A program made the translations under genes and the position numbers. Below, piece after piece: positions 29,327 through 40,117 of a stretch of 64,000 bases of DNA (the stretch's first letter is position 1; each line of letters begins with the position of its first letter). Under the pieces are notes generated by a model. That model did not search any database. It was not told the origin of the DNA and was given only the letters and a program-made list of their open reading frames with translations. The stretch comes from an uncultured Prochlorococcus sp. (GTDB lineage: Bacteria; Cyanobacteriota; Cyanobacteriia; PCC-6307; Cyanobiaceae), in assembly GCA_902525075.1 (NCBI GenBank), contig CABZFV010000001.1, positions 124,001 through 188,000 of the forward strand, given 5' to 3'.

Positions 29327-29744
29327 AATCTATATTTTGACTCAAAGTAAACTTCTTTTTGCAATAATCTTCTAAAATTATCAATGCTGATATCGCATCA
29401 AGGTTTTTATTAAGAATAAAAAACTCTCTAGGAATTAAAAACTTCAGACCACTAATTGGAAAAAGTTCGAAATATCTTGCTTTAGCCCTGTAAGTGGTAT
29501 TTTTTTCTTCAAATGTTATTATTTCTTTTTTAAAAAAATACAGTTTTTCTCTGATTTCGTTACTGGTAGTACCATTGCCAATAATAATTTGTGATACGTC
29601 CTCAGCGGCAATTAAATTTCTGACATAATTCTCTAGTAATTCACTTTTTAGAATAATTGCTTTATAAACTTTTTTTTCACTTTTTTCAGCTAGTACTAAG
29701 CCGCATTTACTTTTCCCAGGATCAATAGTTATAACTCTAGGCAT
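29307..29744 (-). CDS. YqgF/RuvX-like RNase H-fold protein
   Basis: The 145-residue protein opens with ITIDPGKSKCGLVLAEKSEK, the first acidic strand of the RuvC-like RNase H fold, and ends with LDAISALIILEDY, where the last conserved aspartate sits; IIIGNGTTSNEIREKL in the middle fits the second strand. YqgF proteins process the 5' end of pre-16S rRNA in E. coli. This is a divergent form common next to DUF3084 genes in cyanobacteria, as I recall. It follows the DUF3084 gene without a gap. Confidence 0.7.
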   Translation of the reverse strand: MPRVITIDPGKSKCGLVLAEKSEKKVYKAIILKSELLENYVRNLIAAEDVSQIIIGNGTTSNEIREKLYFFKKEIITFEEKNTTYRAKARYFELFPISGLKFLIPREFFILNKNLDAISALIILEDYCKKKFTLSQNIDFKTWQK

Positions 29745-30710
29745 TTAAGATGCAATCTTTAAAATATTGATTTCAACTACTATAGGTTCTACAGTTTTAC
29801 TATCTCTCAAAGATACTACTTCTAACTTAAATTTGATATTTTGATTTTCTTGAAGAAAGTCTCTAATTTTTTTTATAAAATTTCCATTTGTTTTTATTTC
29901 ACTAACTTGTGATCCTTTTGACTTAAGTTTATCCCTTGTTTCTCTAAGCAATGATTTAATTTGTAAATCTATTGATTTAAGATTTAAATCACTTTCTCCC
30001 AGACTTGAACTTGTAATAACTTCTCCTTTTTTGACTATTAATTTATTCTCTAACAAATCAGGAGATACAAAAACATAGTTATCACCTTTTAAGACATTTG
30101 TTGCTGATTTGATTAGTAAAATCCAGTTACCACCCTTAGCAGCTATTGTCTGAATTTTTGTAATATCACTAGGTCTCCACAAAAGAATATTTTTTGCTTC
30201 TTTATTAATAGGAATAACAATTTTCCTAACAAATTTATCAGCTTCATTGTAGATTTTTGGAAAGTCTCGTTTTATATTTGAGTTAGATTTGATTTCAGCT
30301 ATAAATAAAGTTTGTCCTCTTTTAATAACAACATTTCCTCTCCTAAATTCTTTAATATTATTTTTTAATTGATTTAACTCTTTTTCTTTTTGAATAATTT
30401 TATTTTCAAGTTCCTCTTGCTCTTCCTGTAAAGGGATTAAAGCCTTTTTACTTTCATCTAAAGTTTTTTGCAAAAAAGGAATATCAACAAAAAGCCTTTG
30501 TCTGAATTCTTCGCTTACTAAAATCAATAACCCTATGGATATTGAACTAATAAACCCACCAGTAATAATAGTAATTATAGTTGCTGTTTTTTTCGGTCTT
30601 AATCTTAAGATACTAAATCTTGCTTTACCAATCTTTGTGCCAAGAATATCCCCAAATGGTGCAATTAATCCTCCTAATAATATTAAAAAAACAATTAAAA
30701 TCCAAGCCAC
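29745..30710 (-). CDS. DUF3084 family membrane-anchored coiled-coil protein
   Basis: The 321-residue protein has two N-terminal membrane segments (about residues 2-20 and 45-65) around the conserved GDILGTKIGKARFSILRLRP. A coiled coil rich in E, K and Q follows (about 85-125), and then a globular C-terminal region. This is the DUF3084 family, which is widespread in cyanobacteria and of unknown function. The stop abuts the start of the YqgF-like gene, and ntcA lies about 40 bases upstream on the same strand. Confidence 0.75.
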   Translation of the reverse strand: MAWILIVFLILLGGLIAPFGDILGTKIGKARFSILRLRPKKTATIITIITGGFISSISIGLLILVSEEFRQRLFVDIPFLQKTLDESKKALIPLQEEQEELENKIIQKEKELNQLKNNIKEFRRGNVVIKRGQTLFIAEIKSNSNIKRDFPKIYNEADKFVRKIVIPINKEAKNILLWRPSDITKIQTIAAKGGNWILLIKSATNVLKGDNYVFVSPDLLENKLIVKKGEVITSSSLGESDLNLKSIDLQIKSLLRETRDKLKSKGSQVSEIKTNGNFIKKIRDFLQENQNIKFKLEVVSLRDSKTVEPIVVEINILKIAS

Positions 30711-30749
30711 ACTTTTTCATATACTCAATACATCATAATTTATAATGAA

Positions 30750-31484
30750 TCAATTAAATCTTTTTGCAAGAGCAATTGGATCGAAGACGGTGATCTTTTT
30801 TCTTTCAATATTAAGAAGCCCTGAATCCTTTAAATCTCCCAATAATCTTGTAATGGTTACTCTTGTAGAACCAATAGCTTCAGCAATTGCCTGATGTGAA
30901 AGCCTTAAATCTATCGTAATACCTTTTTCACCTGCAACTCCAAAGTCTCTACAAAGGACCATTAAAAAACTTACTAATCGAGAAGACATATCTCTATGTG
31001 TAAGAGTTTCTATCATTGTTTCAGTTTGCAGAATCCTGCTTGAAAGCCCTTGTAAAAGTAATAGTCCTACTGATGCATCTTCCTCTATAGCTCTTAAAAC
31101 AGAATTGGCAGGTGCTGTTATCATTTCAACTCTTGTGAATGCTATGGCATGGTAAAAACGATCGGATCTATGGCCTGTTAGAAGAGATAAAACACCAAAG
31201 AGACTATTCTCTCTTAAAAGAGCAACAGTTATTTCTTCACCTGACTCATAAACTCTTGAAAGTCTTACTGCTCCTCTTCTTATAAGATAAACCCTTTCAG
31301 CAGGGTCTCCAGGGAAAAATATTGTTTTAGACCTCTCAACCATTTCTGTGCTTGCACCATCTAGACCTTTAATAACTTCCATTAAAGTTCTATTTATTGG
31401 AAAACGTTCTCCAACGGAGTTGATTTTACTTTGTCCGGAATGTTGCGAACTAAAGCGGTTGAATCCTCTTGAAGCAGGTATCAT
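30750..31484 (-). CDS. ntcA: Global nitrogen regulator NtcA
   Basis: The 244-residue CRP/FNR-family activator has the NtcA effector domain ([48 protein letters not shown]), the long helix [20 protein letters not shown] and the DNA-binding helix-turn-helix [20 protein letters not shown]. NtcA senses 2-oxoglutarate and binds GTA-N8-TAC. The N-terminus is about 19 residues longer than the Synechocystis protein; a start at 31484 agrees with the candidate promoter upstream. Its likely target amt1 lies at 16-17.7 kb. Confidence 0.97.
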   Translation of the reverse strand: MIPASRGFNRFSSQHSGQSKINSVGERFPINRTLMEVIKGLDGASTEMVERSKTIFFPGDPAERVYLIRRGAVRLSRVYESGEEITVALLRENSLFGVLSLLTGHRSDRFYHAIAFTRVEMITAPANSVLRAIEEDASVGLLLLQGLSSRILQTETMIETLTHRDMSSRLVSFLMVLCRDFGVAGEKGITIDLRLSHQAIAEAIGSTRVTITRLLGDLKDSGLLNIERKKITVFDPIALAKRFN

Positions 31485-31532
31485 AAATATCTTGACTATT
31501 AAAAAATTTAAGGAGCCACCTTGAAATATCTT

Positions 31533-31546
31533 GTATCAACAGTAAC
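31533..31546 (-). promoter_or_regulatory. Candidate autoregulatory NtcA site and promoter of ntcA
   Basis: On the minus strand GTTACTGTTGATAC matches the NtcA consensus except for one base (GTT for GTA). Exactly 22 bases later comes TAAATT (31505-31510), which fits the TAN3T -10 box of NtcA-activated promoters. The ntcA start codon is then 20 bases away. Autoregulation of ntcA is known in other cyanobacteria. Confidence 0.65.
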
Positions 31547-31683
31547 AATTTTTAATTCTTATCAGTTTATCTACAAGCTTTTTTCAGTCAATTTCAAATT
31601 ACTTAAGCCTTTTTTAAGTAAAATTACACTATATGCAGCGTCTTTAGATTCTAATTATACTGCATGTAGAAAGAATCTAAATA

Positions 31684-32265
31684 ATGGTAATTAGTTCATC
31701 TCATATTTATTCCAAAGGTAATCTTGATGTTGTAAAAACAAATCCTGCTAACAAAATTAACGTAAAAAAATTCTCACAAAACGGACAAATTCAAATTTAT
31801 CAATCTTCATATAGAGGTAGCTACACATCTATCATTAGAGACTCTCTAAGAAATGCTGCTCTTGGCAGGAAAGTGCTACTAATACAATTTATGAAAGGAG
31901 GGGTGAAGCAAGGAGTTGATCATGCAGTAAAGCTATGCGGTAATTTAACCTGGGTAAGATCATCACATTCCTTTGATCAATATAATTCTGAAGCAATTGA
32001 AAATAATAAAAATTTAAAAAAAGCTATTCATGAATCTACTAATGAATTATGGAATTTTTGTAAAAGAGAACTACAGTCTGGAGAGAATGACCAAATCATA
32101 CTTGATGAAATTTTTTTAGCTATTGACATGAGAATTATCGATAAAGATGATTTGATTTCAACACTTGAAAACCGATTTATATCAGGAGATGTAATCCTTA
32201 CTGGTACAGATATACCTAAAGATTTATTATTAATGGCTAACCAAATTACCGAACTTCGCTCATAA
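31684..32265 (+). CDS. CobO/BtuR-like P-loop family protein with degenerate Walker A
   Basis: The 193-residue protein resembles the cob(I)alamin adenosyltransferase CobO in its second half of the P-loop fold: RKVLLIQFMKGGVKQGV, a Walker B-like IILDEIFLAIDMRI, and ILTGTDIPKDLLLMANQITE. However, the Walker A loop that should read G-x-G-K-T-T is QSSYRGSYTS, with no glycine-rich turn and no lysine. ATP binding by the usual route is therefore doubtful. From memory similar proteins with an F/Y-R-G-S-F/Y-T-S loop occur in other marine cyanobacteria. It is followed after four bases by dcd. Function unknown. Confidence 0.7.
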   Translation: MVISSSHIYSKGNLDVVKTNPANKINVKKFSQNGQIQIYQSSYRGSYTSIIRDSLRNAALGRKVLLIQFMKGGVKQGVDHAVKLCGNLTWVRSSHSFDQYNSEAIENNKNLKKAIHESTNELWNFCKRELQSGENDQIILDEIFLAIDMRIIDKDDLISTLENRFISGDVILTGTDIPKDLLLMANQITELRS

Positions 32266-32269
32266 AACA

Positions 32270-32863
32270 ATGCTAAAAAATGATCTCTGGATAAATCAAA
32301 AAGCTTCGGAAGGTATGATAAAACCCTTTCAATCAAATTTGGTGAGGCATCTTGAGCCTAATAATAAACAAAAGCCAGTTTTGAGTTACGGATGTTCATC
32401 TTATGGCTATGATTTAAGACTTTCATCAAAAGAATTCCTAATTTTCAGACATATCCCTGGGACTGTGATGAACCCTAAAAAGTTTAATCCTGATAATTTA
32501 GAAAAAACTGTTCTTCATCATGATAATGATGGAGACTTTTTTATTCTTCCTGCTCACTCATATGGTTTAGGAGTTGCTTTAGAAAAGATGAAAGTCCCAG
32601 AAAATATAACTGTAATCTGTATAGGAAAAAGTACTTACGCTCGACTTGGAATAATTGTTAATACAACTCCCGCAGAGGCAGGGTGGGAAGGTCATCTAAC
32701 TTTAGAGTTTAGTAATAGTTCGGGTGCAGATTGCAGAATATATGCTGAAGAGGGTATTTGCCAACTACTCTTTTTTGAAGGTGATCCTTGCTCTACAACC
32801 TATGAAGATAGAAGAGGTAAATATCAAAACCAACCAGAAAAAGTAACTCTTGCAAAGATCTAA
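32270..32863 (+). CDS. dcd: dCTP deaminase
   Basis: The 197-residue enzyme deaminates dCTP to dUTP, a source of dUMP for thymidylate synthesis. It contains SYGCSSYGYDLRLSSKEF near the N-terminus, GKSTYARLGIIVNTTPAEAG and WEGHLTLEFSN, the trimer-interface and active-site segments of Dcd. thyX begins immediately downstream, so two successive steps of dTMP supply sit together. Whether it also has dUTPase activity cannot be told. Confidence 0.94.
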   Translation: MLKNDLWINQKASEGMIKPFQSNLVRHLEPNNKQKPVLSYGCSSYGYDLRLSSKEFLIFRHIPGTVMNPKKFNPDNLEKTVLHHDNDGDFFILPAHSYGLGVALEKMKVPENITVICIGKSTYARLGIIVNTTPAEAGWEGHLTLEFSNSSGADCRIYAEEGICQLLFFEGDPCSTTYEDRRGKYQNQPEKVTLAKI

Positions 32864-32864
32864 A

Positions 32865-33497
32865 ATGAGTAAAGTTGAACTAATTTCGCTAACTCCTGAT
32901 GCAGAAAAAACAATGGCTTACATTGCAAGAGTTAGTAATCCAAAAAATCAGGAAAATGAAGACTATTCGAAATTATTGAGTTATTGCATTAAAAATGAAC
33001 ATTGGAGTGTTTTTGAACAGTCATTTATGACCTTGCAAATAGAAACCAACAGAGGAATCGCTGCTCAAATTTTAAGACATAGATCATTTACTTTCCAGGA
33101 ATTTTCACAGAGATATGCAGATAGTTCTCAATTGGGTAATATCCCCTTACCAGAGTTAAGGCGTCAAGATTTTAAAAACAGGCAAAATTCAATTCCTGAT
33201 CTTCCTGATGAGTTAAAAAAAAGATTTAATGAAAAAATTTGTTTACATTTTCAGGCTGCTTCAGAATTATATGAAGATTTACTTGCTGAAGGTGTAGCCA
33301 AAGAATGTGCGAGATTTGTTTTACCATTAGCGACTCCAACAAGAATATATATGTCAGGATCATGCAGATCGTGGATCCACTATATTCATTTAAGATCAGC
33401 TCACGGCACCCAAAAAGAACACAAGTCTATAGCACAAAATTGCAAGTCTATTTTTAAAAAAAGTTTTCCTATCGTATCAAAATCTTTAGAGTGGTAA
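32865..33497 (+). CDS. thyX: Flavin-dependent thymidylate synthase
   Basis: ThyX makes dTMP from dUMP with methylene-THF and FAD/NADPH. The ThyX motif RHRSFTFQEFSQRY near residue 70 is clear, and RIYMSGSCRSWIHYIHLRS carries the C-terminal substrate-binding residues. I chose the ATG at 32865 (MSKVELISLTPDAEKTM), one base after the dcd stop; an upstream in-frame start would lie inside dcd. Length 210 residues is normal. Confidence 0.95.
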   Translation: MSKVELISLTPDAEKTMAYIARVSNPKNQENEDYSKLLSYCIKNEHWSVFEQSFMTLQIETNRGIAAQILRHRSFTFQEFSQRYADSSQLGNIPLPELRRQDFKNRQNSIPDLPDELKKRFNEKICLHFQAASELYEDLLAEGVAKECARFVLPLATPTRIYMSGSCRSWIHYIHLRSAHGTQKEHKSIAQNCKSIFKKSFPIVSKSLEW

Positions 33498-33500
33498 AAA

Positions 33501-34091
33501 TTATCCATGACTACGAGGATTAACCACATTATTATTATTTTCTTGAATTGTTGAAAATTCAGAATTAATAATTTCCTCATAAGGTTTCTCTTCTTTCTCT
33601 AAATTATTAATGGATTTTCTTATTTTCATTTCATCTTGTTTACCAATAAAAGTAGATATTAGATTACCCTTTTTATCAAAAAGATTAACTTGAGGAATCC
33701 CATTGACAGCAAACTTCTGGATGTAATTAGCCCATTTTTGATTATCAACATTTAAAAAAACAAAATTAATATCTTTTTCGTATTCATCTTTAAAAGCAGA
33801 AACTTGCGGAGCCATTTCTTTGCAGACTTCACACCACTCAGCATAAAATTCCAAAAATGTAGGCTTATTATTTGTAAAAGCTATTTTAGGGTCAACAGAT
33901 AATTCACCAAAACTCTTTAGAAGAAAAGTTGATTTAAAAAATAGATTTTTAAAAAAAAGCATTGAAATAATAACAATAGATATAATCAAAACAAACATTA
34001 TTTTAAAATTTGTCTTTAAAATTGTCTCTCGACTTTCAGATTGCACTATTAAGGTATTACTAACTTTACTTATCTTAAATAAGTTAAACAA
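33501..34091 (-). CDS. txlA: Membrane-anchored thioredoxin-like protein (TxlA/HCF164 type)
   Basis: The 196-residue protein has one membrane anchor near residues 29-48 and a thioredoxin fold with FLEFYAEWCEVCKEMAPQV, giving the WCxxC redox site (WCEVC), and the cis-proline in VNGIPQVNLF. In chloroplasts and cyanobacteria this group passes reducing power to the thylakoid lumen for cytochrome b6f assembly. The anchor and fold are visible; the specific role is by family. It is divergent from glmM. Confidence 0.85.
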   Translation of the reverse strand: MFNLFKISKVSNTLIVQSESRETILKTNFKIMFVLIISIVIISMLFFKNLFFKSTFLLKSFGELSVDPKIAFTNNKPTFLEFYAEWCEVCKEMAPQVSAFKDEYEKDINFVFLNVDNQKWANYIQKFAVNGIPQVNLFDKKGNLISTFIGKQDEMKIRKSINNLEKEEKPYEEIINSEFSTIQENNNNVVNPRSHG

Positions 34092-34183
34092 ATAAAGAGA
34101 ATTGAAAACTATAAGGTTTTAATCAACTGATAAAATAAGGATTGAATAGTAATCAAAATTTCTTTGATTCCCGAAATCTAATT

Positions 34184-35542
34184 ATGCAATCAATCTTTGG
34201 AACTGATGGGATAAGAGGAAGATTTAATGAAGAGATAACTTATTCTCTAGCCTACAAAGTAGGATATGCTCTAGGTTCTACTTTGGAAAATAAAAATCCA
34301 ATATTAATTGGAAGAGATACAAGAATTAGTGGAGATATTCTGCTTCAGGCAATAACACAAGGTATAAATGAAAGTGGCACAAAATTTATAAATCTTGGAA
34401 TCTGCCCAACCCCAGCTATACCTTTTTTAATCAAACAAGAGAACCTGAGCAGTGGTGTCATGATATCTGCAAGCCATAATCCGCCAGAATATAATGGAAT
34501 AAAAATTTTTGATCATAATGGTCAAAAAATTACTAAAAATTTTGAGAGTAAAATTCAAAAAATAATTGAAGAGTCAAAACAAAATATATCAATTCCTAGA
34601 AAAGTAGTTTCCCTAAAAACAAGTAAAGATCTTATGGATAGTTATATTAAAAGCCTAATCCAAACAATGGGTGGAGAAAGTTTAAGCGGTTTGAGAATAA
34701 TATTAGACACATGCTATGGATCAGCGACAACTTGCGCAAAAAAAATTTTTCAATCTCTTGGTGCTGATGTAAAGGTTATCAATAACTCTAAAAATGGTTT
34801 GAAAATAAATTTGAATTGTGGTTCTACTCATCTCGAACCATTAAAAAAAGCATTAAGAGAGAGTCCTGCAGATATGGGATTTAGCTTCGATGGAGATGCC
34901 GATAGAGTAATTGGAATCGATTCAGAAGGTAATGTGCTAGATGGAGATCATATTCTTTTCCTTTGGGGTAGAGAACTTATGGAACAAAAAATTCTCACCA
35001 ATAATTTACTAGTATCAACTCAAATGGCAAACTTAGGTTTTGAAAAGTCCTGGAAGAAAATTGGAGGAATTTTACATAGAACTGATGTAGGAGATAAATA
35101 TGTTTATGACGCAATTAAGAAAAAAAGAGCTGTTTTAGGAGGTGAGCAGTCAGGTCATATACTTTCAAAAATTAATAACTTTTCTGGTGATGGGATATTG
35201 ACTGCACTTCAAATTTCTAAATATTGTAAAAAGAAAAATATTAATCTAAATGATTGGCTTAAAAGTAGTTTCGAACCTTTTCCGCAAAAACTAACTAATA
35301 TTAAATTAGACTTTAATATTAATAAATTAAATCCAAACAACAAAATCTTAATTGATGAATCTATAAAAAATTTTCAGGCAATATATTCTGATAATTGTAG
35401 AGTATATATAAGGCCTAGCGGTACAGAACCTGTAATCAGAGTTCTAGTTGCTGCTAAAAATCATGAGGAAGTTCATTCTTTATCAAGCGAAATAACAAAC
35501 AAACTCTTTTTAGAAATTGGTAAAATAATCCATCAACGATAA
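34184..35542 (+). CDS. glmM: Phosphoglucosamine mutase
   Basis: GlmM converts glucosamine-6-phosphate to glucosamine-1-phosphate for UDP-GlcNAc. It begins [19 protein letters not shown], and has the phosphoserine loop [15 protein letters not shown], the metal loop [19 protein letters not shown] and the C-terminal [13 protein letters not shown] take the ATG at 34184, which gives the usual N-terminus; an in-frame TTG at 34142 would add 14 residues that do not fit the family. The gene is convergent with trmB. Confidence 0.95.
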   Translation: MQSIFGTDGIRGRFNEEITYSLAYKVGYALGSTLENKNPILIGRDTRISGDILLQAITQGINESGTKFINLGICPTPAIPFLIKQENLSSGVMISASHNPPEYNGIKIFDHNGQKITKNFESKIQKIIEESKQNISIPRKVVSLKTSKDLMDSYIKSLIQTMGGESLSGLRIILDTCYGSATTCAKKIFQSLGADVKVINNSKNGLKINLNCGSTHLEPLKKALRESPADMGFSFDGDADRVIGIDSEGNVLDGDHILFLWGRELMEQKILTNNLLVSTQMANLGFEKSWKKIGGILHRTDVGDKYVYDAIKKKRAVLGGEQSGHILSKINNFSGDGILTALQISKYCKKKNINLNDWLKSSFEPFPQKLTNIKLDFNINKLNPNNKILIDESIKNFQAIYSDNCRVYIRPSGTEPVIRVLVAAKNHEEVHSLSSEITNKLFLEIGKIIHQR

Positions 35543-35543
35543 A

Positions 35544-36173
35544 TTAAATTTTTATATAAATTTTTTCATAAATATCAAGTTGATTAACAATCACATACTT
35601 TTCCCTATCAGTTTTAACTTTAATGGGATTAAAACTTTCAGAACAATTAACATCTTTTTTATCTATTGTTTTAAAATGAAAATTACTTGATATAGTGAAA
35701 TCCATATAATCGAATAAATCCTTTACATCTGTTTTTATAAAAATTAGGGTTCCTTTTTGCAATGAATTTGAGAGCATATTTATAAAACCTGGCTGAATTA
35801 CACGCCTTTTATAATGTCTCTTTTTAAACCAAGGATCAGGGAAATTAAAAGAAATACTTTTTAGATTTTTGATAATAAATTTATTTTGGACATCATTCAA
35901 AATATTATTAGCATTACCAAATATAAAATATATATTTTTGATTTCTCGTTCAATAACTTTTAATTTAGCATTTTTGACTAATTTCTCCCGGATTTCAATT
36001 CCTAAATAATTCCAACTATTATTAACTAAAGCTAAATCAAATAGAAACTCACCAGCAGCACAACCTATATCCAAATGAAGATTCAATTTAGAATCATCAA
36101 ACATTTCGCTCAAAGAAGGTATTCTCTCAATTTGATTGAAATTACTACTAAGGGGATTTACATGCTGTCTCAT
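35544..36173 (-). CDS. trmB: tRNA (guanine-N7-)-methyltransferase
   Basis: This 209-residue SAM-dependent enzyme makes m7G46 in tRNA. The SAM site [17 protein letters not shown] near residue 35, [13 protein letters not shown], and the catalytic segment [20 protein letters not shown] are all present. Length and motifs are standard. It is convergent with glmM (one base apart) and divergent from the DUF3177 gene, with about 120 bases between. Confidence 0.96.
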   Translation of the reverse strand: MRQHVNPLSSNFNQIERIPSLSEMFDDSKLNLHLDIGCAAGEFLFDLALVNNSWNYLGIEIREKLVKNAKLKVIEREIKNIYFIFGNANNILNDVQNKFIIKNLKSISFNFPDPWFKKRHYKRRVIQPGFINMLSNSLQKGTLIFIKTDVKDLFDYMDFTISSNFHFKTIDKKDVNCSESFNPIKVKTDREKYVIVNQLDIYEKIYIKI

Positions 36174-36295
36174 ACAATTATCAATATATTCCTAGGCAAT
36201 AATATAAGGATGCATAATATTCATAACTATGACAATAGTAAGTTCAAAAGTAACAGTTTGATGTTTAATTATTATGTGTTTAAAAAGAAAAAGTT

Positions 36296-36919
36296 TTGAA
36301 CGTTTTTAATCAACTTTCTATTTGGCTATCCTTTCAACTTTCAATAATTTTCCTTATTGGTATTCCTGTTACTCTATCCTTCTGGTCAATTAAAAAAAGA
36401 AACAAAGCAGTGATTAAACTTCTATCAATTTACTGGAAAGTATCCCTCTTATTTTTTATAAGCCTTCTACTTTTAATAGGAAAGTATAATTATGCTCTTG
36501 TGATAACAAATATTTCAACATTATTAATGACAGTTTCAGTTTGGTTTTGGAACGATATTAATGATGAATTAAGAGAATATGATCTTTCATACTCCCTTAC
36601 AACAACGACAAAAATATGGAGATGGACGATAACTTTTATATCTCTTAATTTCTTTATTCAGAGTTTACAAAATTTCAACTGCTTTTCTTTTATTAATTCG
36701 GATGCTTGTGCAATATGGCTTCAGCCTTCTTCAGATTTATATAATACCTTAAAAAATTTATTTAATTTTTTCCTTGGAGCTAAATTTACCCAGCCGATAT
36801 CAAAATTCTTAGGATTATTTTCATTATTAATCTATACCTTAGGCCTTATTCAATGGTTAATAATCAAATTACCTAAAAATGGAAGAAACTCCTGCTTCTC
36901 AGAAAATGGCAAAAATTGA
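36296..36919 (+). CDS. Multi-helix membrane protein, DUF3177-like
   Basis: The 207-residue protein has about five hydrophobic segments and conserved-looking LLSIYWKVSLLFFISLLLLI and SVWFWNDINDELREYDLS. This resembles DUF3177, a cyanobacterial membrane family of unknown function. The start is TTG at 36296, as no ATG or GTG gives the N-terminal helix. It overlaps the next gene by 41 bases in another frame, a tight pairing that suggests co-expression. Confidence 0.65.
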   Translation: MNVFNQLSIWLSFQLSIIFLIGIPVTLSFWSIKKRNKAVIKLLSIYWKVSLLFFISLLLLIGKYNYALVITNISTLLMTVSVWFWNDINDELREYDLSYSLTTTTKIWRWTITFISLNFFIQSLQNFNCFSFINSDACAIWLQPSSDLYNTLKNLFNFFLGAKFTQPISKFLGLFSLLIYTLGLIQWLIIKLPKNGRNSCFSENGKN

Positions 36920-37214
36920 TTTAATAAATAGTCTTGAAAAAATAAGTTCCGAGATGCCTGATAGGATACTTAAACTAGAGGGATTCATTTTAAAAGAAAA
37001 TCAAAAAGAACAATTAGAAATACTTATTTTTAGAGGTTACAGTAGCTCAACAACTCATCCAATTGAAATAGATTCAGAAAAAAAAGTAATAACACTTTCT
37101 TATAAAATTACAAACTTTAAACTTTATAAATCACCGTTAACAGAAACTGAAGAAAATTTTATAAGAGAAAATCAAAAATCAGTTTTCTTTTTGAATCAAA
37201 AAAACTGGATTTAA
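36879..37214 (+). CDS. Conserved small protein of unknown function
   Basis: The 111-residue soluble protein has a conserved-looking core [20 protein letters not shown] and then [20 protein letters not shown] recall proteins with the [13 protein letters not shown] motif in many cyanobacteria and in plastids, but cannot name a function. ATG at 36879 is inside the upstream gene; a later in-frame ATG (residue 10, MAKIDLI) at 36906 is also possible. Its stop overlaps the convergent ileS by four bases. Confidence 0.65.
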   Translation: MEETPASQKMAKIDLINSLEKISSEMPDRILKLEGFILKENQKEQLEILIFRGYSSSTTHPIEIDSEKKVITLSYKITNFKLYKSPLTETEENFIRENQKSVFFLNQKNWI

Positions 37215-40117
37215 ATAAATTCAAAATTAATAATATTTGAACATCTTTTGCATAATTTTGTATTTTGGATTCCATTAAAAGTTTCTTTTTGATAATGCCA
37301 ACATCTATCACATTTTTGACCTTGAGCTTTACTTATTTGAATTTGACCAAGGGCATTGTTATCAATTATCAAAGAATTCTCCACCAAATCGGACACCACT
37401 TGGAAATTTGATACTATAAGCCAATCTCTAAATAAATCTACATCTTGATTGCCAAATTCTTTTAGCCAAGTAAGTGAATCTTTTAAAGATTTATCTTCAG
37501 GTAAATAATTAACTTCAGTTTCCAAAGCTGCTCCAATTATTTGTTTGTTCCTACATCCTTCTATAGCCTTGTTAATTTCAACTCTCAAATTTCTTAAATT
37601 TGCAATGTGCTCATTAAGTATTTGATTTTTCCATGACTGCGAAAATATTGGCCATCCTCTTTGAAAGACTGATTTTTCTTCTGTTGAATATGGAATATTT
37701 TGCCAAATATCTTCAGCCATGTGACAAAGCACTGGAGAAATAAGTACGGCTAAATTTTCAACAACTTTTGACATGACGAACTGACAAGATCTTCTCCTAA
37801 ATTGTGATTTAGAACTCACATATAACCTATCCTTCGCAATATCCAAATAAAAATTTGATAGATCTACAACGCAAAAACTTTGCAAAATTTGAAAAAATTT
37901 TGAAAATTCATAATTTTCATAAGCTTTTGATATTTGATCTGTAACCTCAACTAATCTGCCTAACATCCATTGATCTAAGAGAGGCAATTGATCAATTTCA
38001 AAACTATCAATTTTAGGATCATAATCATGAATATTACCCAGAAGATATCTTGCAGTATTACGAACTTTTCTATAAACGTCTGAAAGTTGCTTTAAAATAC
38101 TTGAACCAATTGGTACATCTGCTGAATAATCTACTGAGCTTACCCATAACCTTAAAACATCAGCACCATAAGCAGGATCAGTTTTTTTATTATTACCTCC
38201 ATTAATAATTATATTTGGATCAACAACATTTCCTAAAGATTTGCTCATTTTTCTTCCATTTTCATCAAGTGCAAAACCATGAGTTAAAACTTTCTTATAT
38301 GGAGGTTTATTATTGACTGCAACAGATGTTAACAAAGAAGACTGAAACCATCCTCGATGTTGATCTGAGCCTTCTAAATAAAGATCTGCTGGATAATTTA
38401 ATTCACTTCTTAGTTCACATACTGCGGCCCAGCTAGATCCTGAATCGAACCAAACATCCATTGTATCTGTTCCTTTTTTCCAAAGATCAGATTCTTTTGC
38501 ATAATTTTCTGGCAAAAGATTCTTAACATCCCAATCCCACCAAATATCTGCTCCATGTTCACTAAAAAGTTTTTGAATATGATTAATTATCTCTTTATTA
38601 AGGAGAATGTCATTCCCATTTTTTTTATAAAAAACGGGAATAGGGACTCCCCATGACCTTTGTCTAGAAATACACCAATCTCCTCTACTAACAACCATAG
38701 AATAAATTCTTTTCTTTCCAGTCTCTGGCATCCATTCAACATCTTCGATTGCATTTATTGCAGCTGATCTAAAGCCATTTACAGATGCAAACCATTGTTC
38801 TGTTGCCCTAAAAATAGTTGGTTTTTTAGTTCTCCAATCATACGGATATCTATGCTTATAGTTTTCTTCTAATAGAAGCAAATTATTTACTTTTAAATGG
38901 TCAATAATTAAATCATTTGCATCTTTCAAGACATTTGATCCTTTGAAATGACCAGAATATTCATTTAAGTTACCTTTTTCATCAACGACACATGTTATTG
39001 GTAAATCATATTTTTGACCCACATTAAAATCATCTATCCCATGTCCAGGAGCAGTATGAACAATTCCAGTCCCTGATTCTGTAGTAATATAATCTCCTCC
39101 AATTACAATTCTGCAATTTTTATTTTTAGAGGGATGTTGATATTCAATATTTTCCAATTTGGAGCCTCTAACCTCTAAAAGCACCTTTAAATCTTTATTA
39201 AATTTCTTACTTATTTCAGAAGATAACTCCTTAGCAAAAAGGTAAATTTTCTTCTCTTCATCGATAACAAAAACGTACTTTATTTTTGGATTTACTGCAA
39301 CTGCTTCATTTGCAGGTATGGTCCAAGGAGTAGTAGTCCAAATAGTTATGAAAGAATTATTTTGAAAAAAATCTTTTTTGATATAAGGGTTTTCTTGAAT
39401 GAAATTTAATAGAATTTCCTCAGGTATTTTAGTGATTTTTAATGAAACATAAATACTTTTTGAATAATGTTCATCAGGGTATTCTAACTCTGCTTCTGCA
39501 AGAGCAGTCCTTGAACTTGGACTCCAATGAACAGGTTTAAGACCTCGATATATATAGCCATTTAAAAACATTTTCCCAAATACTCCAATCTGAGCAGATT
39601 CATAACTTTTCTTAAGAGTTAAGTAAGGGTTATTCCAATCTCCCCATATGCCCCACCTTTTGAAACCCTCCTTCTGATTATTAATTTGGTTATGGGCATA
39701 ATCTGTTGCTTTTTTTCTTAAATTTAGAGTGTCAAGATTCTTTCTTTCATCAGATTTTAAATTTTGAAGAACTTTTAATTCAATAGGTAATCCATGACAG
39801 TCCCAACCAGGTACAAAACGAACCCTAAATCCTCTTAAGGTTTTGTACTTATTTATTATGTCTTTTAAAACTTTATTAAGGGCATGACCCATATGAAGAG
39901 CTCCATTTGCATAAGGAGGGCCATCATGTAATGTAAATATTTCGCCTGAATTGTTTAAACCTAATTGGAAATCAATATCATTTTTAGCCCAAAAATTCTG
40001 TATCTCAGGTTCTCTTACAACTGAGTTAGCGCGCATTGAGAAGTTAGTTTTTAATAAATTTAAAGTTTCTTTGTAAGAAAAATCTGATTTTTGTTCTTTG
40101 CTATTTTGAGATTTCAT
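37211..40117 (-). CDS. ileS: Isoleucyl-tRNA synthetase
   Basis: The 968-residue class I synthetase carries the HIGH-like motif in [19 protein letters not shown] near residue 65, the CP1 editing region ([19 protein letters not shown]), the KMSKS motif in [15 protein letters not shown], and a C-terminal zinc finger with [10 protein letters not shown] and CKRC. This is the standard bacterial type with zinc tail. It stands alone on its strand between the small conserved protein and the Ycf66-like gene. Confidence 0.98.
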   Translation of the reverse strand: MKSQNSKEQKSDFSYKETLNLLKTNFSMRANSVVREPEIQNFWAKNDIDFQLGLNNSGEIFTLHDGPPYANGALHMGHALNKVLKDIINKYKTLRGFRVRFVPGWDCHGLPIELKVLQNLKSDERKNLDTLNLRKKATDYAHNQINNQKEGFKRWGIWGDWNNPYLTLKKSYESAQIGVFGKMFLNGYIYRGLKPVHWSPSSRTALAEAELEYPDEHYSKSIYVSLKITKIPEEILLNFIQENPYIKKDFFQNNSFITIWTTTPWTIPANEAVAVNPKIKYVFVIDEEKKIYLFAKELSSEISKKFNKDLKVLLEVRGSKLENIEYQHPSKNKNCRIVIGGDYITTESGTGIVHTAPGHGIDDFNVGQKYDLPITCVVDEKGNLNEYSGHFKGSNVLKDANDLIIDHLKVNNLLLLEENYKHRYPYDWRTKKPTIFRATEQWFASVNGFRSAAINAIEDVEWMPETGKKRIYSMVVSRGDWCISRQRSWGVPIPVFYKKNGNDILLNKEIINHIQKLFSEHGADIWWDWDVKNLLPENYAKESDLWKKGTDTMDVWFDSGSSWAAVCELRSELNYPADLYLEGSDQHRGWFQSSLLTSVAVNNKPPYKKVLTHGFALDENGRKMSKSLGNVVDPNIIINGGNNKKTDPAYGADVLRLWVSSVDYSADVPIGSSILKQLSDVYRKVRNTARYLLGNIHDYDPKIDSFEIDQLPLLDQWMLGRLVEVTDQISKAYENYEFSKFFQILQSFCVVDLSNFYLDIAKDRLYVSSKSQFRRRSCQFVMSKVVENLAVLISPVLCHMAEDIWQNIPYSTEEKSVFQRGWPIFSQSWKNQILNEHIANLRNLRVEINKAIEGCRNKQIIGAALETEVNYLPEDKSLKDSLTWLKEFGNQDVDLFRDWLIVSNFQVVSDLVENSLIIDNNALGQIQISKAQGQKCDRCWHYQKETFNGIQNTKLCKRCSNIINFEFI

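Noticed and set aside
36075..36299. 74-residue plus-strand ORF overlapping the trmB start
   Set aside because: It lies antisense to conserved trmB residues, is low-complexity, and has no recognised domain.
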